From assembly GCA_021799935.1 (NCBI GenBank), contig JAJYZM010000054.1, forward strand, positions 1 through 6,758: DNA of 6,758 nt. Direction: 5' to 3'. Under the pieces are notes generated by a model. The model had not been told where the DNA came from. It saw only the letters and a program-made list of their open reading frames with translations, and searched no databases. Shown piece by piece: positions 6,003 to 6,758 of the stretch. The stretch's first letter is position 1. Every line of letters starts with the position of its first letter. This DNA is from a bacterium (GTDB lineage: Bacteria > SZUA-79 > Acidulodesulfobacterales > Acidulodesulfobacteraceae). Made by a program: the position numbers and the translations under genes.

Positions 6003-6584
6003 CTATTTTTTTTCCTTGTAGTATTCCATAACCTCGTTGACATAATTGCGGGTCTCGTCGTACGGAGGAATGCCGCCGTATTTTTTAACGGCTTTACTGC
6101 CGGCATTATAAGCGGCGAGGGCTAACGGAAGATTGCCTCTGTATTTAGCTATAAGACTCTTTAAATATTCCGTGCCGCCGTAAATATTCTGGGACGGGTT
6201 AAAAGGGTCGGTTACATCGAGCTTTCTCTGCGTTTGAGGCATTAACTGCATAAGCCCTTCGGCTCCTTTATCCGAAACCGCTTTAATATTAAACCCAGAT
6301 TCGGCTTTAATGACCGCTTCTATTAATTTAGGGCTTACGTTATATTTTTTTGAAGCCTTTAATATTATATTTTTATATAATATGCGTCCGTAACCGTTAA
6401 TATCGTTGCCGCTTTTCCTTTGCGTGCGCATATAAAGATTGTATCCGCTCGAAACCGGAATGTTCGAGAAATAAACGGTTCCGTTTTTGCCGACGCGCAT
6501 ATATATATCGGCGGCGGCGGCAACGGAGTAGATTATGTTTATTAAAAAAACCGCGGTTGCAGTAAAAATATATAAAGTCTTCAT
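6003..6584 (-). CDS. Secreted SLT-family lytic transglycosylase with DUF4124-like N-terminus
   Basis: This 193-residue protein is predicted to cleave peptidoglycan in the periplasm, forming 1,6-anhydro-muropeptides. Residues 1-25 are a signal peptide (K2, hydrophobic 4-18, A-A-A-A before D26), so export by Sec is likely. Residues 27-43 (I-Y-M-R-V-G-K-N-G-T-V-Y-F-S-N-I-P) resemble the start of DUF4124, a short envelope module. The Slt/MltE-type catalytic domain spans about 70-190: catalytic E95 in I-K-A-E-S-G-F-N, G-L-M-Q-L-M-P at 110-116, N-I-Y-G-G-T-E-Y-L around 133-141, and A-Y-N-A-G at 158-162. There is no LysM domain or lipobox. The ATG at 6584 overlaps the stop of the cbiC-like gene as ATGA, with only a weak G-A-A-A-G upstream, so translation probably depends on that gene. 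pgsA follows after 5 bp. Confidence 0.92.
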   Translation of the reverse strand: MKTLYIFTATAVFLINIIYSVAAAADIYMRVGKNGTVYFSNIPVSSGYNLYMRTQRKSGNDINGYGRILYKNIILKASKKYNVSPKLIEAVIKAESGFNIKAVSDKGAEGLMQLMPQTQRKLDVTDPFNPSQNIYGGTEYLKSLIAKYRGNLPLALAAYNAGSKAVKKYGGIPPYDETRNYVNEVMEYYKEKK

Positions 6585-6758
6585 AGGCTTTCACGCAGTA
6601 AAGCATTCATAGCGGCGGCGGCCGATGAACTGCCGCCCAAATTTCCAAAATTACCTATCGCGTTGAAAAAATTATTTTTATAAAGAGCCTCCTTAGACTC
6701 GGAGGCGCCTACAAAACCCACGGGCATTCCTATAATTAAAGACGGTTTGTAATTTATG
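6581..6758 (-). CDS. cbiC: Precorrin-8X methylmutase, C-terminal part (5' end outside the window)
   Basis: Only the last 58 codons are present (reading frame 6757 down to the TGA at 6581-6583). The segment I-I-G-M-P-V-G-F-V-G-A-S-E-S-K-E-A-L is the hallmark of CobH/CbiC, the enzyme that moves the C-11 methyl group to C-12 to make hydrogenobyrinate or cobyrinate in cobalamin synthesis. The end, G-G-S-S-S-A-A-A-A-M-N-A-L-L, also fits the family, where a G-G-S-x-x-A-A-A-x-x-N-A-L tail is usual. The stretch between them (N-A-I-G-N-F-G-N-L) departs from the R-G-R-K commonly found before the G-G-S. The catalytic His lies near the N-terminus and is not visible here. The gene overlaps the transglycosylase gene by 4 bp, which implies a shared transcript. 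CobH and CbiC cannot be told apart from this fragment. Confidence 0.88.
   Translation of the reverse strand, partial: INYKPSLIIGMPVGFVGASESKEALYKNNFFNAIGNFGNLGGSSSAAAAMNALLRESL

Noticed and set aside
6397..6606. A 69-codon minus-strand frame overlapping the transglycosylase N-terminus
   Set aside because: It is a frame-shifted reading of the signal peptide and DUF4124-like region, full of Arg and Tyr, with no family resemblance.
6617..6637. GGCGGC / GCCGCC inverted repeat with a 9-nt loop upstream of the transglycosylase start
   Set aside because: It is made by codons for the conserved G-G-S and Ala-rich tail of CbiC, so coding constraint explains it. A role in transglycosylase translation is possible but unsupported.

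Overview
The window is an AT-rich stretch of bacterial chromosome with tightly packed genes and no mobile elements, CRISPR arrays or RNA genes that I can see. The gene set suggests an anaerobic Gram-negative bacterium, perhaps from the former Deltaproteobacteria (Desulfobacterota or SZUA-79/Sva0485-like lineages). It includes a split, ferredoxin-domain 'archaeal-type' glutamate synthase, a heterodisulfide-reductase-like protein with two CCG motifs, a lytic transglycosylase with a DUF4124-like N-terminus, a cobalamin-pathway methylmutase and a degenerate GGDEF protein. The taxonomic placement is inference only.

Left block (1-4420, all on the minus strand, so transcribed right to left). A 442-residue HdrB-HdrC fusion (3092-4420) is followed after 83 bp by the three domains of glutamate synthase on separate genes. 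These are a class II glutamine amidotransferase subunit (1872-3008), a ferredoxin plus FMN/3Fe-4S synthase subunit (355-1875, overlapping the previous gene by 4 bp), and a GXGXG structural subunit (1-312, running off the left edge). Together the glutamate synthase genes would turn 2-oxoglutarate and glutamine into two glutamates. No NAD(P)H-oxidising GltD subunit is in the window, so the electron donor is open; ferredoxin or the HdrBC-like protein are candidates.

Centre (4421-5472). A 134-bp, about 10% G+C divergent intergenic region separates the HdrBC gene from a plus-strand gene for a PAS-like plus GGDEF-like protein. Its GGDEF signature is destroyed (D-F-N-N-F) but an upstream RxxD motif is kept, so it looks like a c-di-GMP receptor or pseudo-cyclase rather than an enzyme.

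Right block (5437-6758, minus strand). The tail of precorrin-8X methylmutase (CbiC/CobH) overlaps by 4 bp the start of a secreted SLT-type lytic transglycosylase, which is followed 5 bp later by pgsA (CDP-diacylglycerol--glycerol-3-phosphate phosphatidyltransferase). pgsA runs tail-to-tail into the GGDEF-like gene, with the two coding regions overlapping by 36 bp. Nearly every base is coding; the only non-coding stretches are 313-354, 3009-3091, 4421-4554 and 5998-6002.

The points most worth following up are the reversed-order HdrB-HdrC fusion beside a glutamate synthase with no visible GltD, and the pseudo-GGDEF protein that retains an I-site.
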